From positions 1 through 7,647 of the forward strand of contig JAFGWD010000032.1 in NCBI GenBank assembly GCA_016937315.1: 7,647 nucleotides of DNA. Reading direction: 5' to 3'. This DNA comes from Rhodospirillaceae bacterium (GTDB lineage: Bacteria; Pseudomonadota; Alphaproteobacteria; Rhodospirillales; Rhodospirillaceae). A program made the translations under genes and the position numbers. The notes beneath the pieces were generated by a model that saw nothing but the letters and a program-made list of their open reading frames with translations, was not told where the DNA came from and did no database searches. Positions 1-5,732 of this stretch are shown here, piece by piece (the stretch's first letter is position 1; each line of letters begins with the position of its first letter).

Positions 1-2
1 AT

Positions 3-401
3 TGGCGGCCCTCGGTTGTGTCCGCGACTTTTCATGGTCGGGATGTCTTTGCGCCGATAGCTGCGCATTTGGCGCGTTTTGGCGTTCCGCCGTCTCCATC
101 TGTGGACATAGAGACAACGCACATGGAGCCTGGTGGTGTTGTGGACCCGGCGGCCCGTGTCATCCTGGTTGATCCTTATGGCAACCTTGTGACCGGCTTT
201 TCTGCAGATTCGGTTTCTTCCTCTGCGCGGGTGGATGTGAAAGGACACCATTTGGCCTGTGCTCGACGTTTTGGTGATTGTCGGCAGGGCGAGGGTTTTT
301 GGTACAAAAATGCCAATGGCTTGGTGGAGGTTGCGGTCAACAAGGGCAATGCGGCAAAGATATTCAAAGCGGATGTGGGTTGTCCGGTGTTCCTTGTTTA
401 G
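3..401 (+). CDS. SAM hydrolase / SAM hydroxide adenosyltransferase family protein (3' part only)
   Basis: The reading frame is open to the left edge, so this is the C-terminal part of a gene that begins outside the window. The visible protein holds family hallmarks: TFHGRDVFAPIAAHLA near the start, then VDPYGNLVTGF, and near the end GFWYKNANGLVEVAVNKGNAA followed by a VGCPVFLV tail. These match the second half of the SAM hydroxide adenosyltransferase / chlorinase-fluorinase superfamily (formerly DUF62). Ordinary members split S-adenosylmethionine into adenosine and methionine with water; only a few rare members are halogenases. The N-terminal catalytic part cannot be inspected, so hydrolase is inferred from family frequency. 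A GTG at 18 is not a credible start because conserved sequence begins immediately there. The stop is TAG at 399-401. The next large gene on this strand starts 177 bases later, so co-transcription is possible but not shown. Confidence 0.85.
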   Translation, partial: WRPSVVSATFHGRDVFAPIAAHLARFGVPPSPSVDIETTHMEPGGVVDPAARVILVDPYGNLVTGFSADSVSSSARVDVKGHHLACARRFGDCRQGEGFWYKNANGLVEVAVNKGNAAKIFKADVGCPVFLV

Positions 402-415
402 GGTTAAGGTAAGTG

Positions 416-496
416 ATGAAAAATAAATCGCAATGGTCCTTTGTCGTGTCAGAGGTTATGTGGTTTTTTCCTTTCCTGTTTTCGGGAAGCTGGTAA
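416..496 (+). CDS. Candidate 26-residue hydrophobic small protein (unproven)
   Basis: An ATG lies 14 bases after the stop of the SAM-hydrolase gene and is preceded by AAGG at 406-409 with a 6-base spacer, a reasonable ribosome binding site. The frame runs 26 codons to TAA at 494-496. The peptide begins MKNKSQW and continues as a hydrophobic, aromatic-rich stretch (FVVSEVMWFFPFLFSGSW), so it has a short positively charged N-terminus followed by a possible single membrane segment. I recognise no family. The layout fits translational coupling to the upstream gene. Length and composition could equally arise by chance, since the T-rich DNA here encodes Phe and Trp easily. No function is proposed. 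Confidence 0.2.
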   Translation: MKNKSQWSFVVSEVMWFFPFLFSGSW

Positions 497-543
497 TACT
501 CGTCAGACTTGCAAAGAGAGAATGAATTTTAGACACGTGAAGA

Positions 544-564
544 TAGCCTAAGACGCAAAGGCTA
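544..564 (+). promoter_or_regulatory. Small hairpin in the leader of the metallo-hydrolase gene
   Basis: TAGCCT at 544-549 and AGGCTA at 559-564 are perfect 6-base inverted arms with a 9-base loop. The hairpin ends 14 bases before the ATG at 579, immediately upstream of the G-rich ribosome binding region (570-575). It could tune translation initiation or be part of an operator. The arms are short and chance cannot be excluded. Confidence 0.3.
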
Positions 565-578
565 AAAGTGGGGGGTGA

Positions 579-1400
579 ATGGTCTTTGTCGTGAGGTTTT
601 GGGGGGTGAGAGGCAGTATTGCGTGTCCGTCTCCATATCATGTGCGGTATGGGGGGAACACGAGTTGCCTTTCGTTCTCTATGGGCGATCAACATCTGAT
701 TCTCGACGCCGGAACCGGTATCCGTGGCCTGGGGCAGTTTTTTCAAAAGCAGGATGTCAAACAATCGACAATCCTTTTGACGCATACCCACTGGGACCAC
801 ATCAACGGCTTTCCCTTTTTTGCTCCGGCCTTTGTTGCCGGTCGGTCTTTTCGTATCCTGGCCGGCCATTTGAACGAAAGTGGCGGCATTCAAGAGGTTC
901 TGGCTACCCAAATGCATACGCCAATGTTTCCAGTGCCTTTGGAAGCGATGCGAGCCAGCCTGGAATTTGAGGATTTTGAATCTGGTGCGACGTTTTCCAC
1001 GTCACCTGGTGTGGTGGTGCGGACGTGTCCCCTTAACCATCCCAATGGAGCGACCGGCTATCGTGTCGAATACGGTGGGCGTGCGGTTTGCTATATCACC
1101 GATACAGAACACCTGCCGGGGAATCCAGACGCCAATATCCTGGCCTTGATCGAAGGCGCGGATCTGGTGATTTATGACAGCACCTACACCGATGACGAAT
1201 TTCCGGCAAAAATAGGCTGGGGCCATTCCACATGGCAGGAAGGTGTCCGCTTGTGCCGTATGGCGCATGTGAAACGTATGGCGATCTTTCATCATGACCC
1301 CGACCATGATGATGATTTCATGGATGCTTTGGGTGTGGAGGCAAAAGCCGTTTGGTCCGGTTGTTTCGTGGCACGAGAAAACGAACCAATTTCCGTTTGA
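579..1400 (+). CDS. Metallo-beta-lactamase-fold hydrolase
   Basis: This 273-residue protein is a complete metallo-beta-lactamase-fold enzyme of the Lactamase_B_2 / PhnP-like group. The N-terminus carries the subgroup signature FWGVRGSIACPSPY...YGGNTSC (about 7-30) and a LDAGTG strand (42-47). The metal-binding motif HTHWDH is at 69-74 (H69, H71, D73, H74). H154 in LNHPNGATGYR, D175 in ITDTE and the pair H238/H239 in FHHDPDHDD supply the remaining expected ligands, so the site looks intact for two metals. Relatives include phosphodiesterases acting on cyclic phosphates or cyclic nucleotides, but the substrate of this subgroup is not evident from sequence. There is no signal peptide, so it is probably cytoplasmic. 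The ATG at 579 follows a G-rich tract and fits the usual start just before the FWGVRGS motif. Its stop lies 15 bases from the convergent regulator's stop. Confidence 0.9.
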   Translation: MVFVVRFWGVRGSIACPSPYHVRYGGNTSCLSFSMGDQHLILDAGTGIRGLGQFFQKQDVKQSTILLTHTHWDHINGFPFFAPAFVAGRSFRILAGHLNESGGIQEVLATQMHTPMFPVPLEAMRASLEFEDFESGATFSTSPGVVVRTCPLNHPNGATGYRVEYGGRAVCYITDTEHLPGNPDANILALIEGADLVIYDSTYTDDEFPAKIGWGHSTWQEGVRLCRMAHVKRMAIFHHDPDHDDDFMDALGVEAKAVWSGCFVARENEPISV

Positions 1401-1415
1401 TGGTGCTACGTGTTT

Positions 1416-1868
1416 TCATTGTGCGTGCGGATCAGTGTTGGCGTTAATTTGTGAAAGCGCCAACTTGAGGCCGATTCTACGTTCTTCAGGATTATCATAG
1501 GCCAACAGCAACTGATTGAAAATACGGGCCGCAATCTGCCCCAGATTGCGGTCGGCAGTGTTGCAACGGGTGATGACGCCGTTGATGACCGCAGAGAGAA
1601 GGTCTTCGTCTTGAATAGGCCCATCGCCGATAGGAGCATCGGGGGAGGGGGCTGATGAGGCGAACACCGGTCCGTGCCCGGTGAGAAGCCAGTCAATGTT
1701 CACATTCTTGGCTCGCCTTAGACGGAGCAGAAAGATACCGTCCGGTGTTCTTTCTCCTCTCTCGTACCGCCCAATAGTATTTTTTTCGGTTTCCAACTGA
1801 CAGGAGAATTCTTGTTGTGTTTGTGAACCGCGAATGCGTTTAAGTCTACCTCCAAGGGTGTCATTCAT
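1416..1868 (-). CDS. XRE-family helix-turn-helix transcriptional regulator (phage-repressor-like)
   Basis: This 150-residue protein opens with an XRE/Cro-CI DNA-binding domain at about residues 5-63: GGRLKRIRGSQTQQEFSCQL, then ETEKNTIGRYERGERTPDG as the recognition-helix region, and ending NVNIDWLLTGHGP, a phrase common in prophage repressors and their chromosomal relatives. A Pro/Ser-rich linker (about 67-83) follows, then a helical C-terminal region (about 86-143, DEDLLSAVINGVI...ALSQINAN) that may mediate oligomerisation. There is no S24/LexA-type peptidase domain, so RecA-induced self-cleavage is not expected. The ATG at 1868 has only a weak Shine-Dalgarno (GGA about 10 bases upstream) and is the only start that leaves the domain complete. 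The gene converges on the metallo-hydrolase and diverges from the chemoreceptor across a dyad-rich gap, where it probably autoregulates. No prophage genes lie nearby. The target genes are unknown. Confidence 0.85.
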   Translation of the reverse strand: MNDTLGGRLKRIRGSQTQQEFSCQLETEKNTIGRYERGERTPDGIFLLRLRRAKNVNIDWLLTGHGPVFASSAPSPDAPIGDGPIQDEDLLSAVINGVITRCNTADRNLGQIAARIFNQLLLAYDNPEERRIGLKLALSQINANTDPHAQ

Positions 1869-1971
1869 CTTAGCTATCCGTAACTTGTTTGATTCTCAAA
1901 GCATATTTCCTGGTCAGGTGGCAAGGTTCAGATATGGTGCGGCATATTTTAACTACAGAACCACAATACAT

Positions 1972-1985
1972 TTAGATTGTTCTAA
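1972..1985. promoter_or_regulatory. 14-bp AT-rich dyad, candidate operator
   Basis: TTAGA at 1972-1976 and TCTAA at 1981-1985 form perfect 5-base inverted arms around TTGT. The size and AT-rich composition resemble operators bound by XRE/CI-type dimers, and the XRE gene starts 104 bases away on the minus strand. Assigning it to that regulator is inference from position only; I found no second copy of the same dyad in the gap. Confidence 0.3.
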
Positions 1986-2020
1986 TATATTGGGTTCCCG
2001 CAAAATAATCTTGCAGAAGA

Positions 2021-2048
2021 AACCGAACGGCGTTATCGGTTGTAACCG
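2021..2048. promoter_or_regulatory. Alternating AACCG/CGGTT half-sites
   Basis: AACCGA at 2021-2026 pairs perfectly with TCGGTT at 2036-2041 (9-base spacer). The same CGGTT (2037-2041) also forms a tight dyad with AACCG at 2044-2048 (2-base spacer). The two pairings share an arm and so cannot form together in RNA. The arrangement can be read as three protein-binding half-sites or as a short switchable RNA hairpin. Confidence 0.3.
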
Positions 2049-2112
2049 TCCTTATGGAGGGGCTTGGAGATATATATATTTCCAACATCGTGGAGTGGCT
2101 GCTTCATAAGGA
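2049..2112. other. Long-range stem enclosing a 22-bp palindrome (possible structured RNA or operator)
   Basis: The outer arms 2049-2059 and 2102-2112 are complementary over 11 positions with one G-U pair; the outermost eight (TCCTTATG and CATAAGGA) are perfect. Inside lies a 22-bp dyad at 2064-2085, beginning TTGGAGATATA and ending TATATTTCCAA, perfect except for one pair (2069/2080) that becomes a G-U wobble in plus-strand RNA. The wobbles in both stems favour an RNA reading on the plus strand, though a protein-binding palindrome is equally possible for the inner element. No known RNA family was recognised. Confidence 0.35.
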
Positions 2113-2235
2113 AAAAGGAGGGGCGTATCGTCGTCGGCTGGATCTAAGGGGCATTATTCTCAGACAAAAAGTGTCCGATTGATTTCTTTATGGGGCAGTA
2201 TGCCAAGGCCATGGTGATGTGGTCATAATTTGGTT

Positions 2236-2259
2236 TCTCTGAAGCGTTTGTTTCAGAGA
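2236..2259. repeat. 8-bp inverted repeat (hairpin)
   Basis: TCTCTGAA at 2236-2243 and TTCAGAGA at 2252-2259 are perfect inverted arms with an 8-base loop, followed on the plus strand by TTTT at 2260-2263. This resembles a weak intrinsic terminator for any plus-strand transcript started upstream in the gap. The stem is low in G+C and the T-run is short, so termination would be inefficient. An operator is an alternative reading. Confidence 0.3.
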
Positions 2260-2422
2260 TTTTGGGCATCTGTCTGTTGATCCGAAGTCTACCGATTCTT
2301 CCCGAGGTTAGCAGAACGTTTCTAGCACGCAACGCAGAAACGATGGGGAGTCTTTGTGTGCATTTTAGGGGAAGGGCGCGATTTCCTGTCGCAAGACGGA
2401 TGAGAACCGCGTGTGTGGCAAT

Positions 2423-2451
2423 CATCTGCATCGACTGACTTGAAGCAGATG
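2423..2451. repeat. 7-bp inverted repeat upstream of the chemoreceptor gene
   Basis: CATCTGC at 2423-2429 and GCAGATG at 2445-2451 are perfect inverted arms separated by 15 bases. The element ends 43 bases before the chemoreceptor ATG, so it lies in the promoter or 5' leader and may bind a regulator or fold in the mRNA. Confidence 0.25.
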
Positions 2452-2494
2452 GTGTGTTTTGGGTTGTCCATGAGCCAACAGTGGAGAGAACACA

Positions 2495-4183
2495 ATGCGA
2501 TGGTTTTATAATCTGCACATGGGGCGCAAGCTCGCCATGATTTTTATAACATTGTCGGTTCTTGTTGGATGCTTGGGGGGAATGGCCCTTCTGGAAATCT
2601 CTCGATTGGGCGCTGCGACAGATGATTTAACCGATAAGTGGGTTCCTTGTGTGGATGCAACGCGCAAGATGCAATACCAGTTGGCCGCGCAACGTACCGC
2701 TGAGTTGGCCTTGATTGCGGCGGAGACATCGGACGAACGTGAAGATGTCTTATCTCGCATCCAACTGATGAAGGTGGGGGTTGATAAGACTGCCAAAGAG
2801 ATTGACGCCTTAGTTAAAACGCCCAGGGCGCGAAAAGCCTTTGATCAATTTACGCAAGATCATCGGGCGTACCTTGCCAGCATGCAAAAGGTTCTGGATG
2901 TCGCTCTGTCGGGAAAACAGAAAGAGGCTTTGGAACTGTCTCGCGGCGAGCCGAGAGACTTGTCCCAAGTGATGTTGGCTGACATGGACAATTTGGTGAA
3001 GCTGGCGAATTTTGCGGTTGAGATGTCGGGGGAAACCGCTGATGAGGTGCGTGGAGACGCACACATTTTGGTGGGGGTTGCCCTTGGCATTGTTCTCATG
3101 CTTTCGGTTTTTGCAGGTGTTTCCTTAAACAAGGGGATTGCCTTGCCAATCGTTGCGATGACCGATGTGATGCGACGTTTGGCAGAAGGGGAAAAGTCTG
3201 TCGATGTTCCTGCTCATGGCCGTCGGGATGAAGTGGGGGCAATGGCCGATGCTGTGGAAGTGTTCAAGCAGAATGCCATTGAAGCCGATCGATTGGCTGC
3301 CGAACAGGAAGCGGCTCGTGCCGCTCGTGAAAAACGAGCCGTAGCCATTGAGACATTAACCAAGGATTTCGACCAAAAAATTTCTGGGGTTCTGGAAATT
3401 GTCACGGGCGCTTGTGCCGAGATGGATGCCACAGCGCAGGGATTGTCAGCCAGCGCCGAACAAACCAATCGCCAATCCACAGCCGTGGCTGCGGCGACAG
3501 AGCAGGCTTCGGCAAGCGTGCAGACGGTGGCGAGTGCGGCTGAAGAACTGGCCGAATCAATCAACGAGATTGGACGTCAGGTGGAGCAGGCCAGTCTGGC
3601 CAGTTGTCATGCTTCCGAGGAGGCAAACCGTGCTGATATTCGTGTTAAAGGGTTAGCGGAAAGTTCGTCGCGGATTGGTGTAGTGGTCAGTCTAATTACG
3701 GATATCGCGAACCAAACCAACTTATTGGCGCTTAACGCGACGATTGAAGCGGCTCGTGCCGGTGAGGCAGGGAAGGGGTTTGCCGTGGTTGCCGGAGAGG
3801 TGAAAAATCTGGCCAGCCAAACTGCTAAGGCAACTGAAGAAATCAGCAACCAAATTGGGGCTGTGCAGACGGCAACTCAGGACGTGGTGGCGGCAATCGT
3901 GGAAATTGTGACGCGGATATCGGACATCAAAGAGATTTCTGCGGCCATAGCCTCTGCGGTCGAGGAACAATCTGCTGCGGCGGCAGAAATCGCTCGGAAC
4001 GTGCAGCAGGCCGCTGCGGGAACCCAGGAAATTGCCACGAATATTGAAGGGGTCAATCAGGCTGCGGGGGAAACGGGTGCCGCCTCACAGCAGGTGTTGA
4101 CGGCTTCTCAGTCCTTGTCCAGCGAGGCGATTGGCTTGAAAGGCGTTGTCGAGGCATTTCTAAACGGGGTGCGTGCGGCCTGA
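2495..4183 (+). CDS. Methyl-accepting chemotaxis protein (4HB sensor, HAMP, MA signalling domain)
   Basis: This 562-residue transmembrane chemoreceptor would act in a polar or lateral receptor array with CheA and CheW. Residues 1-10 are cytoplasmic, TM1 spans about 12-32, a helical periplasmic sensor resembling the 4HB_MCP family spans about 33-188, and TM2 spans about 190-212. A HAMP linker follows (about 213-265, IALPIVAMTDVMRRLAEG...RRDEVGAMADAVEVFKQN). The signalling domain runs from about 300 to 556, with the conserved hairpin tip ITDIANQTNLLALNATIEAA and then RAGEAGKGFAVVAGEV (about 401-436) that contacts CheA/CheW. Probable methylation Glu/Gln sites lie near 336-337, 350-351 and 490-492. 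The protein ends VVEAFLNGVRAA without an NWETF-type CheR/CheB pentapeptide, so methylation would rely on other receptors or direct access. The ligand cannot be read from the sensor. The ATG at 2495 has GGAGAG six bases upstream. An intrinsic terminator follows the stop. Confidence 0.95.
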   Translation: MRWFYNLHMGRKLAMIFITLSVLVGCLGGMALLEISRLGAATDDLTDKWVPCVDATRKMQYQLAAQRTAELALIAAETSDEREDVLSRIQLMKVGVDKTAKEIDALVKTPRARKAFDQFTQDHRAYLASMQKVLDVALSGKQKEALELSRGEPRDLSQVMLADMDNLVKLANFAVEMSGETADEVRGDAHILVGVALGIVLMLSVFAGVSLNKGIALPIVAMTDVMRRLAEGEKSVDVPAHGRRDEVGAMADAVEVFKQNAIEADRLAAEQEAARAAREKRAVAIETLTKDFDQKISGVLEIVTGACAEMDATAQGLSASAEQTNRQSTAVAAATEQASASVQTVASAAEELAESINEIGRQVEQASLASCHASEEANRADIRVKGLAESSSRIGVVVSLITDIANQTNLLALNATIEAARAGEAGKGFAVVAGEVKNLASQTAKATEEISNQIGAVQTATQDVVAAIVEIVTRISDIKEISAAIASAVEEQSAAAAEIARNVQQAAAGTQEIATNIEGVNQAAGETGAASQQVLTASQSLSSEAIGLKGVVEAFLNGVRAA

Positions 4184-4197
4184 TACGTGCACGTATC
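4182..4197. promoter_or_regulatory. Perfect 16-bp palindrome overlapping the chemoreceptor stop codon
   Basis: GATACGTGCACGTATC reads identically on both strands, and its first two bases are the last two of the TGA stop at 4181-4183. It lies just ahead of the terminator hairpin. It could be a protein-binding site, or an extra mRNA hairpin protecting the 3' end. No family-specific assignment is possible. Confidence 0.4.
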
Positions 4198-4202
4198 CTG
4201 TG

Positions 4203-4244
4203 GAAGCCCCGTGTTGCCTCTGCCCGGCGAACGGGGCTTCTTTT
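4203..4244 (+). terminator. Rho-independent terminator of the chemoreceptor gene
   Basis: GAAGCCCCGT at 4203-4212 and ACGGGGCTTC at 4231-4240 form a perfect 10-bp GC-rich stem with an 18-base loop, followed by TTTT at 4241-4244. It starts 19 bases after the chemoreceptor stop. On the opposite strand the hairpin is not followed by a T-run, so it should act mainly on plus-strand transcription, insulating it from the convergent motB. Confidence 0.85.
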
Positions 4245-4263
4245 ATCCCGCCATGTCTTCAGA

Positions 4264-4932
4264 TCACAGGCGGTTGGGGTTGACCCGAATGACGATGCGG
4301 CGGTTGATTTCGCGGTTGGTGGGGAGTGGATTGCCGAAGGGGTCACGATTGGGCACCTTTGGCGAAACGTCGGCCAATCCTACGGCTCTTAACCGTGTCG
4401 GAGTCATCTGATTTTCCAGGAAAAAGCGGACAACGCCGGTGGCGCGTGCAGAGGACAGTTCCCAATTCGAGGGGAATCTGGGTGAGTGAATAGGGGTGTC
4501 GTCAGTATGGCCCTGTACCTCGACCTGGAAATTTTTGTAAATATCAGCGTTCAGAGTATCCGCAACGCGGCGGAGGATGGGTGCGGCTTCTTGGCGCAGG
4601 TCTGCCGAGCCGGGATCAAAGAAAGAGGATGATGCAAACTCGATGACGACACCGCTGGTATCCGAGCCAATGCTGGATGATTCATCGACGTTCATCTGAA
4701 CCAGGATTTCCTTCATCTCCTGCTTCAGATTCTGGATGGGGGTTTCGATATCGCGTTTGCCGACACCCTTGGCCATTCCAGCCTGGACTTGCTCGAACAG
4801 AGCCATGTCCACTTTGGATATGGAAGCCAGAAGAATGAAAAATCCCAAAAGCAGTGTGACCATGTCCGCGTAGGTGGACATCCAGTCATCTTCTCCTCCG
4901 GAGGAGGGTTTCTTGGGTTGCCGGGGGATCAT
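4264..4932 (-). CDS. motB: Flagellar motor stator protein MotB
   Basis: This 222-residue protein is the peptidoglycan-anchored half of the stator that converts ion flow into flagellar rotation. After a short cytoplasmic N-terminus comes WMSTYADMVTLLLGFFILLAS (about 17-37), the single membrane helix with the essential ion-binding Asp at D23. A plug/linker region follows (about 40-90), then an OmpA/MotB peptidoglycan-binding domain (about 95-218) with VEVQGHTDDTPI (137-148), NWELSSARA (156-164) and NREINRRIVI (206-215). The length is on the short side for MotB, with a compact linker. Its ATG overlaps the motA stop in an ATGA arrangement, indicating translational coupling and balanced stoichiometry. 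Whether protons or sodium ions are used cannot be decided from this protein alone. The convergent chemoreceptor's terminator lies just beyond the stop. Confidence 0.93.
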   Translation of the reverse strand: MIPRQPKKPSSGGEDDWMSTYADMVTLLLGFFILLASISKVDMALFEQVQAGMAKGVGKRDIETPIQNLKQEMKEILVQMNVDESSSIGSDTSGVVIEFASSSFFDPGSADLRQEAAPILRRVADTLNADIYKNFQVEVQGHTDDTPIHSPRFPSNWELSSARATGVVRFFLENQMTPTRLRAVGLADVSPKVPNRDPFGNPLPTNREINRRIVIRVNPNRL

Positions 4933-5732
4933 GGCTTGGCCTTCAAGTGACGGTCGATGTTAAAGTGAATCGCCGGGTCCAGGAAGGAGTTCATCTTGTC
5001 TTGGATATAGCGCGGGCTTTTGCGTTCAGCGAGCAGAGCCATGCCTTCGGCGACCAGATAATTACGGAACTGCACGATTTCTTCGCGCTGTTGAATTTTG
5101 CTGGCTGCGGGCAAAAACACCAATCGTGCCGAGAGCACGCCGTAAAGTGTGGTGATCAAGGCTACCGACATGCCGGGCCCCAATTGGGAGGGGTCGCTGG
5201 CCATGCTGTCCAGCATGATGATCAAGCCGACCAAGGTGCCGATCATGCCGAAGGCGGGGGCCGTGTTGCCCATGCTGCGGAGAATTTCGGCATTGATGAC
5301 GGAGCGTTGGAACGTGGTTTCTACGGTGTTTTTCAGAATTTCCCGAATTTCTGCGCCGTTATAACCGGAAATCACAAGGTCAATAGCAAAGCCTAGGAAG
5401 CGATCTTGCCGTGCTAGATTTTTGGCGTCGCTTTCCAGTCCTGGGAGGCCATTTTTTTGGACGATGTAGCCCCAGCGGATGACGCGTCCAACTTCGCTGG
5501 TCAGGATGTTACGACCAATGCGATGGACGAACATGATCGACATCGTGACTTTTAAGGCGTTGACCACATAGCGGGATTCAAAGGCGATGAAGGTGGCGGC
5601 AAGCGTGCCGCCGATCACCATGATGAAGCTGGCAAAATCTAGAAACAGCATGTAGTTGGCTGTTTTCAGAACGATTGAACTGACAAACAAGCCGAATCCC
5701 AGAATAATGCCAAGTACCGTAGTCAAAGACAT
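4929..5732 (-). CDS. motA: Flagellar motor stator protein MotA (MotA/PomA family)
   Basis: This is the membrane channel and torque-generating partner of MotB. From the chosen start it has 267 residues. It has four predicted membrane helices (about 4-21, 33-53, 155-177, 188-210), a cytoplasmic loop between helices 2 and 3 carrying the charged residues that contact the rotor, and the family motif NTAPAFGMIGTLVGLIIML in helix 3, where P159 lies near the ion path, with P208 in LPAASKI of helix 4. The length and the GMIGTLVGLI...LGPGMSVALITTLYG pattern are closer to the shorter MotA/PomA type than to E. coli MotA. A longer frame exists to a GTG at 5777, but that codon has no ribosome binding site. 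The ATG at 5732 has GGAG seven bases upstream and gives the usual MSLTTVLG N-terminus. A direct repeat lies about 46-72 bases upstream of this start. Confidence 0.93.
   Translation of the reverse strand: MSLTTVLGIILGFGLFVSSIVLKTANYMLFLDFASFIMVIGGTLAATFIAFESRYVVNALKVTMSIMFVHRIGRNILTSEVGRVIRWGYIVQKNGLPGLESDAKNLARQDRFLGFAIDLVISGYNGAEIREILKNTVETTFQRSVINAEILRSMGNTAPAFGMIGTLVGLIIMLDSMASDPSQLGPGMSVALITTLYGVLSARLVFLPAASKIQQREEIVQFRNYLVAEGMALLAERKSPRYIQDKMNSFLDPAIHFNIDRHLKAKP

Larger units (their letters stand above)
1869..2494. other. Long gene-free region between divergent genes, rich in dyads
   Basis: About 626 bases separate the start of the XRE regulator from the start of the chemoreceptor. No open frame here combines a ribosome binding site with recognisable protein sequence. 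The left third (about 1900-2010) is notably AT-rich and the rest is mixed. The stretch contains five separate inverted-repeat elements, listed individually, and a purine tract with the strong Shine-Dalgarno-like AAGGAGG at 2115-2121 that is not followed by any ATG, GTG or TTG at usable distance. I could not assign a convincing -35/-10 pair for either flanking gene. Promoters for both genes must lie in or near this segment, and a structured leader or small RNA is possible. Confidence 0.6.

Noticed and set aside
545..575. Possible cyclic-di-GMP (GEMM) riboswitch, prompted by GACGCAAAG and CCTAAG in the hydrolase leader
   Set aside because: The conserved upstream strand and the downstream GGGTTACC-like element of the aptamer are missing, and the start codon comes too soon for a full aptamer.
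1401..1415. Terminator between the convergent hydrolase and XRE genes
   Set aside because: The 15-base gap contains no inverted repeat or T-run.
1834..2109. Plus-strand open frame of 91 codons
   Set aside because: It starts inside the XRE gene on the opposite strand, crosses the AT-rich gap and the palindrome, and resembles no known protein.
2416..2431. Sigma-54 promoter candidate TGGCA...TGC before the chemoreceptor
   Set aside because: Only 9 bases separate the GG and GC elements; sigma-54 promoters need 10, and the rest of the match is weak.
2144..2518. Minus-strand open frame of 124 codons across the gap
   Set aside because: It begins inside the chemoreceptor gene from a GTG, has no ribosome binding site or recognisable domain, and runs through several hairpins.
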